From Phycisphaerae bacterium (GTDB lineage: Bacteria; Planctomycetota; Phycisphaerae; UBA1845; PWPN01), in the NCBI GenBank assembly GCA_012729395.1, contig JAAYDF010000037.1, positions 1 to 64,000 of the forward strand: 64,000 nt of DNA, read 5' to 3'. Each line of letters begins with the position of its first letter. Positions within the stretch are counted from its first letter, which is position 1. A program made the position numbers and the translations under genes. Below the pieces are notes generated by a model that was not told the DNA's origin, ran no database searches, and saw nothing but the letters and a program-made list of their open reading frames with translations. Positions 27,854-37,820 of the stretch are shown piece after piece.

Positions 27854-29245
27854 CTACGCCCGCACGGCCAGCGGCAGCTCTGCCAGAATCTCGCTGATCC
27901 GCACGTCCGAGGGGCATACGTCCGCACATGCGCCGCACTGGTTGCACAGCCTGGACGGGTCGTACCCAGCTTTGGCATAAAGCTCACGCGCCAAGGCCTT
28001 CTCGTTGTACTGATGGACATAGGCGTGGTAGCGGATCATGTCTGTGACCGCGATGTGCTCGGGGCAGGCGGTCGTGCAACTGCCGCAGAGGTGACAGGCG
28101 CCGGCCATTTCTAATTTCACCATGGCTCGCAGCTCGCGCTCCGCGGCGGCGGTCAGCTTCACCGACGGTAGACGGGTATCCTTCTCCATCTCCTCCACGT
28201 TACTCATGGCCGCGATGCAGGCGTCGATCAGATCCTCGGTCAAATGCAGCATCCAGAGTTTCCCCCGCTCCCACTCGTTGTACTCACGCCCGCCCATGAG
28301 ATCCGTGAATCTCTGCTCGCGGCCGTCCACCGGCCGATTCTTGATGCCGCTGGTCTTCATCGCAACGATGCCCACATCCTGTTTCTTCAACGCCGCCAGT
28401 TCCGGCTTGAGTTGATCGAAGCTCTCGGGGTTCACGCCCGGCATGATTAGGTCGATCTTCCATGGACCCCGGGCGTTCGCCTCGACCGTCGCCGCCAGAA
28501 CCTCCTTGTGGTGTTGGTGCACGCTGAAACCGAAGTGCTTGACCTTGCCCGCCTTGTGGGCCTTGGCATACGTCTCCCAGATGTCCAGGCAGTCAAACAT
28601 CCAGGGGATCTCGAGCCCGTGCATCATGTAGCAGTCCACGCATTCTATGCCCATGCGTTCGAGGCTTTGGTCAAGCATCTCGGCATACAGCCGGGCGATG
28701 CGCTGGCCGACCGCTCGCAGATCGGGCTTCTCCCCGGTGGCCTTCTGTTTGGCCACCGCCTCTTTGTGCAAGGCGAGCAGGTGGCCTTCCTCCTTGCCGA
28801 GGAACGCCTTCATGGCCTTGCGGTACAGCTCCTGGACGCCTTCGTCGATCTTGGTATAACCGGTGATGTCGCTGACCTTGCTCGTGACCCACAGGCGGTC
28901 GCGGTATCTGGCCAGGAAGGGCTTGAGCTCTACCTCGAGGTTGCCGTAGCCAAGGGCGGTGTCGAAGTAGTTGACCCCCGTGCCGAGGATTCGCCGCCAC
29001 AGGCTCTCGTTTCCGCCCCAGCCATGAACGATGCGGCTGACCATGAACTGGGTCCGGCCAAGTCGGCGGTATTCCATCTCCGGGTTGCGGTTACGCCAGA
29101 TGACCTCTTGCGACTCGGCCGGCTGTGTGGCGGGCCGCTCCTCGGCGGCATGAGCCAGCTTGTTGCCCAGGGCGGCAGCACCAACCCCGGCGGCGGTGGT
29201 CTTGAGAAAACCGCGACGATCGATCTCATTGTGCTTGCGTGGCAT
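27854..29245 (-). CDS. Tat-exported aldo/keto reductase with C-terminal 4Fe-4S motifs
   Basis: DRRGFLKTTAAGVGAAALG; MEYRRLGRTQFMVSRIVHG; CHLCGSCTTACPEHI and CNQCGACADVCPSDV. Confidence 0.85.
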   Translation of the reverse strand: MPRKHNEIDRRGFLKTTAAGVGAAALGNKLAHAAEERPATQPAESQEVIWRNRNPEMEYRRLGRTQFMVSRIVHGWGGNESLWRRILGTGVNYFDTALGYGNLEVELKPFLARYRDRLWVTSKVSDITGYTKIDEGVQELYRKAMKAFLGKEEGHLLALHKEAVAKQKATGEKPDLRAVGQRIARLYAEMLDQSLERMGIECVDCYMMHGLEIPWMFDCLDIWETYAKAHKAGKVKHFGFSVHQHHKEVLAATVEANARGPWKIDLIMPGVNPESFDQLKPELAALKKQDVGIVAMKTSGIKNRPVDGREQRFTDLMGGREYNEWERGKLWMLHLTEDLIDACIAAMSNVEEMEKDTRLPSVKLTAAAERELRAMVKLEMAGACHLCGSCTTACPEHIAVTDMIRYHAYVHQYNEKALARELYAKAGYDPSRLCNQCGACADVCPSDVRISEILAELPLAVRA

Positions 29246-29378
29246 GGCCCCGCTCCTTCGATGAATAGGGCGCGAGAAATGTTCTGTGACCATCGGCCCA
29301 ATGACGCAGGTGGACTCGGCCCGCCCGAGAGTATAGACGCAGCGATCAGGGCCACGCAAGCCGAGGGCTGGTGAGCCT

Positions 29379-30647
29379 CTACTCCGGGCCCGCGGCGCGC
29401 GCGGCCGCGGGAGGCGGCACCGCCGCGAGTACCGCCTGCAGAAACTCGGGGTACTTCTCGATGGTCGCTTTGCCGCGAAGCTCCTGCACGTAGGCGTCAC
29501 GCCGACGGTTGAAATCGCTGTCCATGAGCCGGGAAATGATCTGTTCCTGGGCCTGCTCGAAAGGCTCGGTCCGCGCCGCCGTGCATTGGCCGCAGCGAAC
29601 GACGAGCAGCGCATCCTCAGTCTCGATGATCTCGCTGGTTTGGCCGGCGCCGAGCGTGAACAGCACCTCGGCGGCCTTGGCCCACCGCCCGGTCAGCGAT
29701 CCCGGGCTGATCTCGCCCCATGCCCCGCCCGTTCGCCCGCGCACTCCTCTGCAGTACTTCTTCGCGATCGCCTCGAACTCCACACCGCTGGCCAGTTCCT
29801 CGAGTGCTCGGCTCAGGTGTGCTCTTGCCCGTTCGCAAGCCGCCGCTCGTTCCGCCGCCGTGGCCTCGGTCACCGGCTTGCCCAGTTCGGCGGCCAACGG
29901 CACCTCGATGAGGAACATCTCCGCCTTGGCCGGCGTGGTGAACTCGTCTGCGTTGTTCTCGTAGTACCGTACCAGCTCACGCCTCGTCGGCTCGGTGATC
30001 ATCGGGCGGAACCGGTCGTGTAGAAACTGCATCACCATTGCCTGACGCTTGGCCCGAGCCTTCGTGTCTTCCATGGTCAGGTCAAACGTCTTGAGGTGGG
30101 CCTCGTATCGCGCGTGCACTCCGCCGAACCGCCGATTCATCACGTCCTTGACCATGCGGTCGGCTTCTTTGTCGAACGCCTCCTGCATGCGCTCTTCGCT
30201 GAACTTTGCCTTGGCCTCCTCGTAAATCACGATCATGCTGATCTGGAAGTCGATCTGATTGCGCACCTCGCGAAGGGCGTGATTCCGGTACGCCGGCAGA
30301 TCGTAGGAGGCGGCTTTCTGCTTGAGATCCTCGATGATCGGTTCGAGCACCTCCTGCACCGTCAGAGCCTGCCCGTTGACAAACAGGATCGGTCGGCCGG
30401 AACCGGCGGCGGGGAACTCCATGCCAGCGGATATCGCGAGGCCGTCCACGTCCGAGTCCGTCTCGACCGGCGCCGCCGGGGCCGACGATGCCGAGCGGTC
30501 CACATGCGGATGGTAACGAGGCGTGTGCGCGGCCTTGTGGTCCGCACGCTTCGGCCCCGGCGCCGGCTTGTTGCAGCCGGCGCCGCAGGCCAGGATCAAG
30601 ACCTGCAGCATCGTCAGACTGCGGCAGTATCCGTGAAATGTGCTCAT
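29379..30647 (-). CDS. lipoprotein parvulin-type peptidyl-prolyl isomerase (SurA/PpiC-like)
   Basis: Lipobox LACGAGC; PPIC-like C-terminal block GGAWGEISPGSLTGRWAKAAEVLFTLGAGQTSEIIETEDALLVVRCGQ. Confidence 0.75.
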   Translation of the reverse strand: MSTFHGYCRSLTMLQVLILACGAGCNKPAPGPKRADHKAAHTPRYHPHVDRSASSAPAAPVETDSDVDGLAISAGMEFPAAGSGRPILFVNGQALTVQEVLEPIIEDLKQKAASYDLPAYRNHALREVRNQIDFQISMIVIYEEAKAKFSEERMQEAFDKEADRMVKDVMNRRFGGVHARYEAHLKTFDLTMEDTKARAKRQAMVMQFLHDRFRPMITEPTRRELVRYYENNADEFTTPAKAEMFLIEVPLAAELGKPVTEATAAERAAACERARAHLSRALEELASGVEFEAIAKKYCRGVRGRTGGAWGEISPGSLTGRWAKAAEVLFTLGAGQTSEIIETEDALLVVRCGQCTAARTEPFEQAQEQIISRLMDSDFNRRRDAYVQELRGKATIEKYPEFLQAVLAAVPPPAAARAAGPE

Positions 30648-30830
30648 GAACGCGGCATTGTAGTTGCGGACACGTGCAGTCGCAACAACTGTCCCCAGGC
30701 GATCAAAGGACCTCCTCGGCTTCTCGGTCTCTCGCCCGCCCGTTTGAGAATCTTCGCGTTATTGCACATTGCCGCGCTAGCCCGATGAACGGGCGTACTC
30801 CTTGCCGCGAGAGGATCTTCAAGGGCGATC

Positions 30831-33800
30831 TTACAATGAGGCCGGCCCGCAAGCCGCCGGCTTCTTCATCAACTGCCGCAAAACCGCCAGCAGCGTAGCG
30901 GGTTCGAAGTACGCGTCGGTCAGCCGCAGGTGAATGGTGTGCGCGTCGGCCATGCGGGCCGAGCCGGGACTGCGGGCGAAGATCGGCTCCACCCGGGCCA
31001 GTTCCTCGACCTGAAAGATGAGGTCCGGCGGGCGCTGCAGGATCGCCTGAATGCCCAGCGGTTGGGCCAGAATACGCAGTTCGGCCAGTTGCAGCAGCGT
31101 CTGCACGGCCGGCGGCGGCGGGCCGAACGCGTCGCGCAGGTCGGTCTCCAGTTGCTGCAACTCAGCCTCCGCCCGGCAGCGTACCAGCCGACGATACACG
31201 TCCATCCGCTGCCGGTCGGATTCAACGTACCCCCGCGGCACATGGGCGGGCACATCCAACTCCAGATGCACCGGCCGGAAGGGCTCCTCCGGCTCATCCT
31301 TGAGCCGTCGCACCGCACGATCCAGCAACTGGCAGTACAGCTCGTACCCCACGGCGGCGATGTGCCCACTCTGCTCGGCCCCGAGGATGTTGCCCGCACC
31401 GCGGATCTCCAGGTCGCGCATCGCGATGCGGAACCCCGCCCCCAGGTCGGAGAACTCCTCGATCGCCTTGAGCCGTCGGGCGGCCGTCGAGGTCAGTGTC
31501 TTGCCTCGTGAAAGCAGCAAATGGCAGTAGGCCCGGTGCTTGTATCGCCCGACCCGGCCGCGTAGCTGGTGCAACTGCGACAGCCCGAAGCGGTCCGCCC
31601 GGTCGATCAACATCGTGTTGCAGTTGGGGATGTCCAGGCCCGACTCGATGATCGTGGTGCAGACCAGCACGTCGGCTTGGTGCCGGATGAAGTCGAGCAT
31701 GACCTTCTCCAGCCGCCGCTCGGACATCTGCCCGTGGCCGATCAGGATTCGGGCGTCCGGGACGATCTGCTGCACGGTGTCGGCGAAGCTTTCGATATCC
31801 TGAACGAAGTTGTGCACGAAGAAGACCTGCCCATCGCGGTTCATCTCCCGCAGAATCGCCTGGCGGATCACGTCCTCGTCCCAGTAGCCGACCTGCGTGA
31901 CGATGCTGCGACGATCCAGCGGCGGCGTGGCCAGCGAGCAGATATCCCGAATGCCTAGCAGGGCCATATGCAGCGTCCGCGGGATCGGCGTCGCGCTCAG
32001 CGTCAGCACGTCCATCGTCTCGCGGAATCGCTTGAGCCGCTCCTTGTGCTCGACGCCGAACCGCTGCTCCTCGTCGATGACCAGTAGGCCCAGATCCTTG
32101 AAGCCTACGTCCCGGCTCAGCAGTCGGTGTGTGCCGATCAGAATGTCCACCTGGCCCTTGCGAGCCCGCTCCAGGATCTCCCGTTGCTGCTTGTCGGTTT
32201 TGAATCGCGACAGGCTCTCGACCACGAACGGGTAGTCCGCGATGCGCTCGCGGAAGGTGCGTTCGTGCTGCTCGGCTAGCACCGTCGTCGGCACCAGAAC
32301 CGCCACCTGCTTACCGTACTCTACCGCTTTGAACGCCGCCCGCACCGCCAGCTCGGTCTTGCCGTAGCCTACGTCACCGCACAGCAGCCGGTCCATCGGC
32401 GTCGTCTTGCGCATGTCCCGCTTGATTTCGGCTTGGGCCGCGAGCTGGTCTTCCGTTTCGGTGTAGATGAAGCTGCCCTCGAACTCCGCCTGCCAGGGCG
32501 TGTCGTCGGGATACGCGATGCCCGGCTGGCTCGAACGCAGGGCCTGAATATGTAGCAGCTCGGCCGCCAAGTCGCCGACCGATTCCTCCACCTTCTCCTT
32601 GGTTTTTGCCCAGCGAGTGCCGCCCAACTTGCTGAGCGTCGGCGCCGCCGCCCCCGAGCCGATGTACTTCTGCACCAGGTCGATCTGACTGACCGGCACA
32701 TGCAGCCGTGCCCCCTCGGCAAACTCGAGCGTCAGGTACTCCTCACTCTTGTTCGTGCCGTTCTTGGTGAGCGTCCGCAGGTTGATGAACCGGGCAATGC
32801 CGTGCACCACGTGGACCACGAAATCGCCGGGGTTCAGATCCAGCCACGATTCGATGGGGCGGGCGGCATGCGTACGCCGGATACGCCGCTGCTGTTGGTA
32901 GCGGTGGAATACCTCGTGGTGTCCGACCACGGCCAGGTGGCCGGCCGGCCAGTCAAACCCGCGATGCATCAGCCCGACACGCAGCTCCAGTCCGCTCGGC
33001 CAATCGCCGATGGTGCTCGCCCACAACTCCCGAAACCGCTCCTGCTCGGGGGCATTGTCGCAGTAAAGAACCACCTCCCGATCCCGGGCCAGACGCGCCA
33101 GCTCGTCCATCGCCTCGGCGGCCTTGGTCTCGAACCGCGTCAGGCTTTGCACCCCCAAGGAGAACCGCTCGCCGGGCGTCGCGCCACCAAGACTCGACAG
33201 GTGCAACTGCGTGAAGCCGACCGCTCGTTGCAGGAATCGTTCGACCGGCATCATGCCCCGCGGTGCGCCCAGCCGATTCCAAAATGTTCTCCCCATTTCC
33301 TGCACTTCGATCGGTTCAGCCAACGCGACCAGCGTATCGGCCGGCAGGTAACTCAAGAAGTTCGTGATCTCGCCACCCCCTGTGGCACCGGACCTCGGCG
33401 AGCTCTCTTCGAGCCTGAGCCTCAGAGCCGAAGGCGGTCGAGCCGCGTCTCGCCGGCGTCCTTGTGGACGTGCCGCCCCTGTTGTGGCTGCCGAGTCTTC
33501 CCGGGAACCCTCGGTATCACCACCAACTCGCCCCCGAGACTTCAGCCGCGACGCCGCCCGCATCGCCGGCATGCTTGCCACCCGGAGCACCCGGTACGTC
33601 TCATCCGAACGCTGCGTGCTCACGTCGAACCGTCGGATCGACTCGATCCGCTCGTCGAAGAAGTCCAGCCGAAACGGGTCCGTCTCGGCAGGGGGGAAGA
33701 TGTCCAGAATGTCCCCGCGTTGGGCGAAGTCACCAGGTGATTCGACCCGGTCCAGTCGGGTGTAGCCGTGGTCCGCCAGCCATTGGGCGATCGCTACCGG

Positions 33801-34337
33801 GTCGCGGTCCTGACCGACTGTCAGCGCGAGCAGGTCCGCTTCGAGGGCGTCCGGGGTGGGTACCGCCTGCAACAGGGCCTGGATCGGTGCCACGATCACC
33901 AACGGGCCGGCCGACTTGGCGAGGTCGTTCTTGCCCGTACGCACGTCCACCAGCCGGGCACACAAGGCCAGCCGTTCGGCGTGAATCTCGTCGCTGGCCG
34001 CCCCTTCGCCGGGAGTGCCTTCGAACGCGCTGAGGAGCTCTGGCGCGCGGTTGAAGAACAGGTCGAGGTCGTCGCGCACCTCGTCCGCCTGTTCGAGGTG
34101 GGCAGTGACATAGAGCAGGGGGCGCTTGAGTTGCCGGGCCAGCGTGCCCGCCAATAGCGGCGCATAGGATCCCCACAACCCGTCCGCGCACACTACCCCC
34201 CCGTCTCCCGAATCGGGAGCTGGGCCGGCCGGACCTTCCCGCACGGCCGGCGTGGGCAGCTCGCGAAGCCGGGCCAGTAGGGCACGGAAGGTGCCGTCCC
34301 CGGCCATCCGCTCAGCGATGTCCAACACGCCACTCAT
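30831..34337 (-). CDS. mfd: transcription-repair coupling factor
   Basis: GDFVVHVVHGIARF, RLLCGDVGYGKTELAVRAAFKAV, LIGTHRLLSRDVGFKDLGLLVIDEEQRFGVEHKERLK, RGAGNILGAEQSGHIAAVGYELYCQLL. Confidence 0.96.
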   Translation of the reverse strand: MSGVLDIAERMAGDGTFRALLARLRELPTPAVREGPAGPAPDSGDGGVVCADGLWGSYAPLLAGTLARQLKRPLLYVTAHLEQADEVRDDLDLFFNRAPELLSAFEGTPGEGAASDEIHAERLALCARLVDVRTGKNDLAKSAGPLVIVAPIQALLQAVPTPDALEADLLALTVGQDRDPVAIAQWLADHGYTRLDRVESPGDFAQRGDILDIFPPAETDPFRLDFFDERIESIRRFDVSTQRSDETYRVLRVASMPAMRAASRLKSRGRVGGDTEGSREDSAATTGAARPQGRRRDAARPPSALRLRLEESSPRSGATGGGEITNFLSYLPADTLVALAEPIEVQEMGRTFWNRLGAPRGMMPVERFLQRAVGFTQLHLSSLGGATPGERFSLGVQSLTRFETKAAEAMDELARLARDREVVLYCDNAPEQERFRELWASTIGDWPSGLELRVGLMHRGFDWPAGHLAVVGHHEVFHRYQQQRRIRRTHAARPIESWLDLNPGDFVVHVVHGIARFINLRTLTKNGTNKSEEYLTLEFAEGARLHVPVSQIDLVQKYIGSGAAAPTLSKLGGTRWAKTKEKVEESVGDLAAELLHIQALRSSQPGIAYPDDTPWQAEFEGSFIYTETEDQLAAQAEIKRDMRKTTPMDRLLCGDVGYGKTELAVRAAFKAVEYGKQVAVLVPTTVLAEQHERTFRERIADYPFVVESLSRFKTDKQQREILERARKGQVDILIGTHRLLSRDVGFKDLGLLVIDEEQRFGVEHKERLKRFRETMDVLTLSATPIPRTLHMALLGIRDICSLATPPLDRRSIVTQVGYWDEDVIRQAILREMNRDGQVFFVHNFVQDIESFADTVQQIVPDARILIGHGQMSERRLEKVMLDFIRHQADVLVCTTIIESGLDIPNCNTMLIDRADRFGLSQLHQLRGRVGRYKHRAYCHLLLSRGKTLTSTAARRLKAIEEFSDLGAGFRIAMRDLEIRGAGNILGAEQSGHIAAVGYELYCQLLDRAVRRLKDEPEEPFRPVHLELDVPAHVPRGYVESDRQRMDVYRRLVRCRAEAELQQLETDLRDAFGPPPPAVQTLLQLAELRILAQPLGIQAILQRPPDLIFQVEELARVEPIFARSPGSARMADAHTIHLRLTDAYFEPATLLAVLRQLMKKPAACGPASL

Positions 34338-34373
34338 CCTAAGCCCACGCTCCCCCTCGCGCCAATACCGCCC

Positions 34374-34460
34374 AAAAGGTGTCAGGAACCTTTTTCGCGA
34401 GAGGGCGGCAAGCATCGCATTCAGATTATCGTCGCAAAAAAGGTTCCTGACACCTTTTTT
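34374..34460. repeat. GTGTCAGGA-type hairpin repeat, copy C
   Basis: AAAAGGTGTCAGGAACCTTTTTCGCGA ... TCGCAAAAAAGGTTCCTGACACCTTTT. Confidence 0.8.
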
Positions 34461-34543
34461 GCGGGCTTGCGTCTTGTGCCGCCACCCCGCACAATGTGCG
34501 GCGACACCGGTCAGCGTGGCTCAACCTGAATACTGGGGGTACG

Positions 34544-36706
34544 GTGAGGCGACTTGCGACTCTTGCACTGTGGGGAGCGGGCTTGTCCTTCCTCGGGACA
34601 CTGATCGGCTGCGGCAACAGCCCGTACCCGGCCGCCGATGCGGGCGAAAAAGTCTTCTACAGCTACCTGCTGCGATCCTATCCGCTCGATCCGGTCAACG
34701 CCCAGAGCATCCCCGGTATGGGCTACCTGGGGGCCATCTGCGAACCTCTCTTCGAGTACCACTACCTCAAGCGGCCACTGGAGATGCAGCCCCTGCTGGC
34801 CCGGGCCATCCCGCAGTTCGAGGAGATCACCGCACCCGGCCTGGCCGCCGGCGAGCCCGACCGCGTTCTCTACCGCCTGCGGTTCGAGATTTGGGACCAA
34901 GTTCTCTTCCACCGCGATGTCTGCATGGACGTGCCCAACCACGCCAAGCCCCACACCCGCGAGCTGACCGCCGAGGACTTCGAGTTCACCTTCAAGCGCA
35001 TCGCGGACCCGGCAAACAACTGCCCGGCCATCGACACCTTTCTCAGGGTCGATGGGCTCTCGGAATGGATCAAACGGCTGGAGGCCATGCGGCAGAAGGG
35101 TCCCCAAACGGCCACATTGCCCGTCCATGAACTGTATCGTTTGGCGGGTCCCATCCGCGGCGTTCAAGTCACCGGGCGATACAGCTTCGATCTGTTGCTG
35201 ACTGAACGGTACCCCATTTTGCTTTATTGGCTGGCCATGACCACCACCGCCCCCGTCCCGTACGAGGCGGTCGAGTACTACCACGGCGAGGACGGCCGAC
35301 CACACCTGCGCGAGTGGCCCATCGGCACCGGCCCCTATCGCATGGCCGATCATCGCAAGGATGATTTCATCGCCTTCGAGAAGAACCCCGATTGGCGGGG
35401 CATCACCCAGCCGCAGCGTCGGCTTCCGGGCACCCGTTACCCGACCGGAGGCGAAGAAGAAGACCGCCAAGCCGGTCGGCTGAGCCCCGAGTATGTCGAT
35501 CAACCCCTGCCTTTCATCGACCGCTTCGAGTATCGTCGCGACAAAGAGGCCGTAACCCGTTTCGGGAAGTTCCTCCAAGGCTACTACGACGGCGAGGAGA
35601 TTATCGAAGAGACCTTTCATCAAGCGGTCTCCGGCGGAGATATCAGCCCCGCCCTGAGTGATCGCGGCATCCGCCTCAGCATGGAGACCATGCTGCGTGT
35701 TTGGTACTTCGCGTTCAACATGGACGACGACATCGTGGGAGCTCCTCGGGTCTTTGCCGATCCGGCCCGCGAGCGGGATCGCGAGCAGTGGCTCGACCGA
35801 AACCGCAAGCTGCGTCAGGCAATGAACCTCGCCTTCAACACGCAGGAAGAGATCGACATCTTCATGAACGGCAGGGCGAGCAAGGCCGAGTCGCCGCTGC
35901 CGCCGGGAGTGTTCGGGCATGATCCGGACTACCGCAACCCCTATCGGCAATACGACCCCGAGCTGACGCGGGCACGCCAGTTGCTCACCGAGGCCGGCTA
36001 CCCTGGGGGGATTGATCCTCGCACCAATCGGCCCTTGCAGATCGAGCTGAGCTTGCCGGATACCGACCCCCGTACGATGGAGCTGGCCCGAATGACCACT
36101 CGCATGTTTGGCCAGTTGGGCATCGACCTCAAGCTCGACGCGGTCACCTACAACGCCTTCGTTCAGAAGATGCGCCGCGGGGCGTTCCAGGTTCTACGCT
36201 GGGGCTGGTATGCGGATTACCCCGATCCGCAGACGTTCTTGCTGCTGCTCTACGGCCCGGAGAGCTCCGCTGGCACGGGCCGCAATAACAAAGCCAATTT
36301 CCGCAACGCCCGCTTCGACTTCCTCTACGAGAAGATGGCCACCCTGGCTGACGACGAGTCGGTAACCTGGACTGAGACCGGACCCGATGGGGCCGAACGA
36401 GTGGTGACCATGAGTCGCGGTGAGATCATCTGGGAGATGATCGCGATCTTCGAGTACGAGTGTCCGTGGATCGTGAATCACCATCCGATGTCGTTCAATC
36501 TCTTCCATTCGTGGTACCACAACGTCAAGCCCAACACGGTGATCTACACCGGGGCCAAGTATCGGGATGTGGATGCCCGGTTGCGAAGAGAGTTGCGGGA
36601 GGAGTGGAATCGTCCGGTACGTTGGCCGGCCTGGGCCTTTGTTGGCATCGTAGCGGCACTGGTCACACCGGCCGTGCGAACGTACATTCGCCGCACCCGG
36701 CACTGA
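34544..36706 (+). CDS. oligopeptide/dipeptide ABC transporter substrate-binding protein (family 5) with C-terminal TM
   Basis: Lipobox LIGCGNS; family-5 SBP pattern LRQAMNLAFN...; C-terminal WAFVGIVAALVTPAVRTYIRRTRH; start (GTG 34544 or ATG 34496) uncertain. Confidence 0.82.
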   Translation: MRRLATLALWGAGLSFLGTLIGCGNSPYPAADAGEKVFYSYLLRSYPLDPVNAQSIPGMGYLGAICEPLFEYHYLKRPLEMQPLLARAIPQFEEITAPGLAAGEPDRVLYRLRFEIWDQVLFHRDVCMDVPNHAKPHTRELTAEDFEFTFKRIADPANNCPAIDTFLRVDGLSEWIKRLEAMRQKGPQTATLPVHELYRLAGPIRGVQVTGRYSFDLLLTERYPILLYWLAMTTTAPVPYEAVEYYHGEDGRPHLREWPIGTGPYRMADHRKDDFIAFEKNPDWRGITQPQRRLPGTRYPTGGEEEDRQAGRLSPEYVDQPLPFIDRFEYRRDKEAVTRFGKFLQGYYDGEEIIEETFHQAVSGGDISPALSDRGIRLSMETMLRVWYFAFNMDDDIVGAPRVFADPARERDREQWLDRNRKLRQAMNLAFNTQEEIDIFMNGRASKAESPLPPGVFGHDPDYRNPYRQYDPELTRARQLLTEAGYPGGIDPRTNRPLQIELSLPDTDPRTMELARMTTRMFGQLGIDLKLDAVTYNAFVQKMRRGAFQVLRWGWYADYPDPQTFLLLLYGPESSAGTGRNNKANFRNARFDFLYEKMATLADDESVTWTETGPDGAERVVTMSRGEIIWEMIAIFEYECPWIVNHHPMSFNLFHSWYHNVKPNTVIYTGAKYRDVDARLRRELREEWNRPVRWPAWAFVGIVAALVTPAVRTYIRRTRH

Positions 36707-36718
36707 GCGCCGCCCCGG

Positions 36719-36780
36719 CAGAGCCGCGACCATAAGGGAGCGATGCACGGGGTCTCCGCTCCCTGACGGTCGCGGCTCTG
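36719..36780. repeat. GAGCCGCGACC-family palindromic repeat between SBP and permease genes
   Basis: CAGAGCCGCGACCATAAGGGAGCG...CGCTCCCTGACGGTCGCGGCTCTG. Confidence 0.85.
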
Positions 36781-36829
36781 TGTAGTTGCCGCGCGTACCC
36801 GGCCGGCCCGGTTGTTCCGAGGGTTCGTC

Positions 36830-37810
36830 ATGACCGCGTACATCATCAGACGTGTACTCTACGGCGTGCCGATCGTGCTTGGCGTGCTGTTTCTGCTGTT
36901 CATCCTCTTCTTCCTCTACGCCGACCCCGAAGCCATGGCCCGCAAGGCTCTCGGCGAGAAGGCCTCCGTCGAGGTCATCAACAACTGGATTCGGGAAAAG
37001 GGCTATGACCGTCCCCGATTCTTCAACCCCAAGTACCCCGTCACCGAGGCGGGTTTCTGGACCGATGCCATTCTCTTCGATCACTTCCACAGTATGTTGA
37101 CGCTCAATTTCGGTGGGTCCGACATCGACGACTACCCGATCCTCGACCGCATCAAGCAGGGGGCCGGCCCGTCGCTGACTGTCACCGTGCCCATCTTCGT
37201 CATCGGCACGCTGGTCACCATTGCCGTGTCGCTCTTCGTGGCCTTCTTCCGCGGAAGCTACATCGATCAGGCCGGCCTTTTCGTCTCCGTGCTGGCCATG
37301 AGCGTCGTCATTTTCGTCTACATCATGGTCGGGCAGTATTTCTTCTCCAGCCAGTGGCGGTGGTTCCCCATCAGCGGTTTCGACCGCGCTTCCGCTTGGC
37401 GCTTCGTCGCTCTGCCTGCCTTGGTCGGCATCATCACCAACCTCGGCGGCGGTGTGCGCTTCTACCGCACCATCATGGTCGAGGAGGTCAACCGCGATTA
37501 TGTCCGCACCGCCCGGGCCAAGGGCGTCGGCGAAGTCCAGATCATGTTCAAGCACGTACTCAAGAACGGCATGCTGCCCATTCTGACCAGCCTGGTCATG
37601 CAGATTCCCTTCCTCTTCCTGGGGTCGTTGCTGCTGGAGAACTTCTTCGGTATCCCAGGTTTGGGCAGCGTGACTTACGACGCTATCGACCAGAATGATT
37701 TCGCCACGCTTCGCGTCATGGTGTTCATCGGGGCCGTGGTGTTCGTCATCGGGCAGATTCTGACCGACATCAGCTATTCTTTCGTGGACCCGCGGGTGCG
37801 ATTGTCGTAG
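36830..37810 (+). CDS. ABC transporter permease, OppB/DppB-like
   Basis: MTAYIIRRVLYGVPIVLGVLFLLFILFF; YVRTARAKGVGEVQIMFKHVLKNGMLPI EAA-loop. Confidence 0.88.
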   Translation: MTAYIIRRVLYGVPIVLGVLFLLFILFFLYADPEAMARKALGEKASVEVINNWIREKGYDRPRFFNPKYPVTEAGFWTDAILFDHFHSMLTLNFGGSDIDDYPILDRIKQGAGPSLTVTVPIFVIGTLVTIAVSLFVAFFRGSYIDQAGLFVSVLAMSVVIFVYIMVGQYFFSSQWRWFPISGFDRASAWRFVALPALVGIITNLGGGVRFYRTIMVEEVNRDYVRTARAKGVGEVQIMFKHVLKNGMLPILTSLVMQIPFLFLGSLLLENFFGIPGLGSVTYDAIDQNDFATLRVMVFIGAVVFVIGQILTDISYSFVDPRVRLS

Positions 37811-37820
37811 AGGTGCGGCT

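Noticed and set aside
34511-35950. 479-aa minus-strand ORF
   Set aside because: Shadow of the substrate-binding protein gene.
36194-37555. 453-aa Asp/Glu/His-rich minus-strand ORF
   Set aside because: Antisense to SBP end and OppB; composition typical of a reverse frame of membrane-protein DNA.
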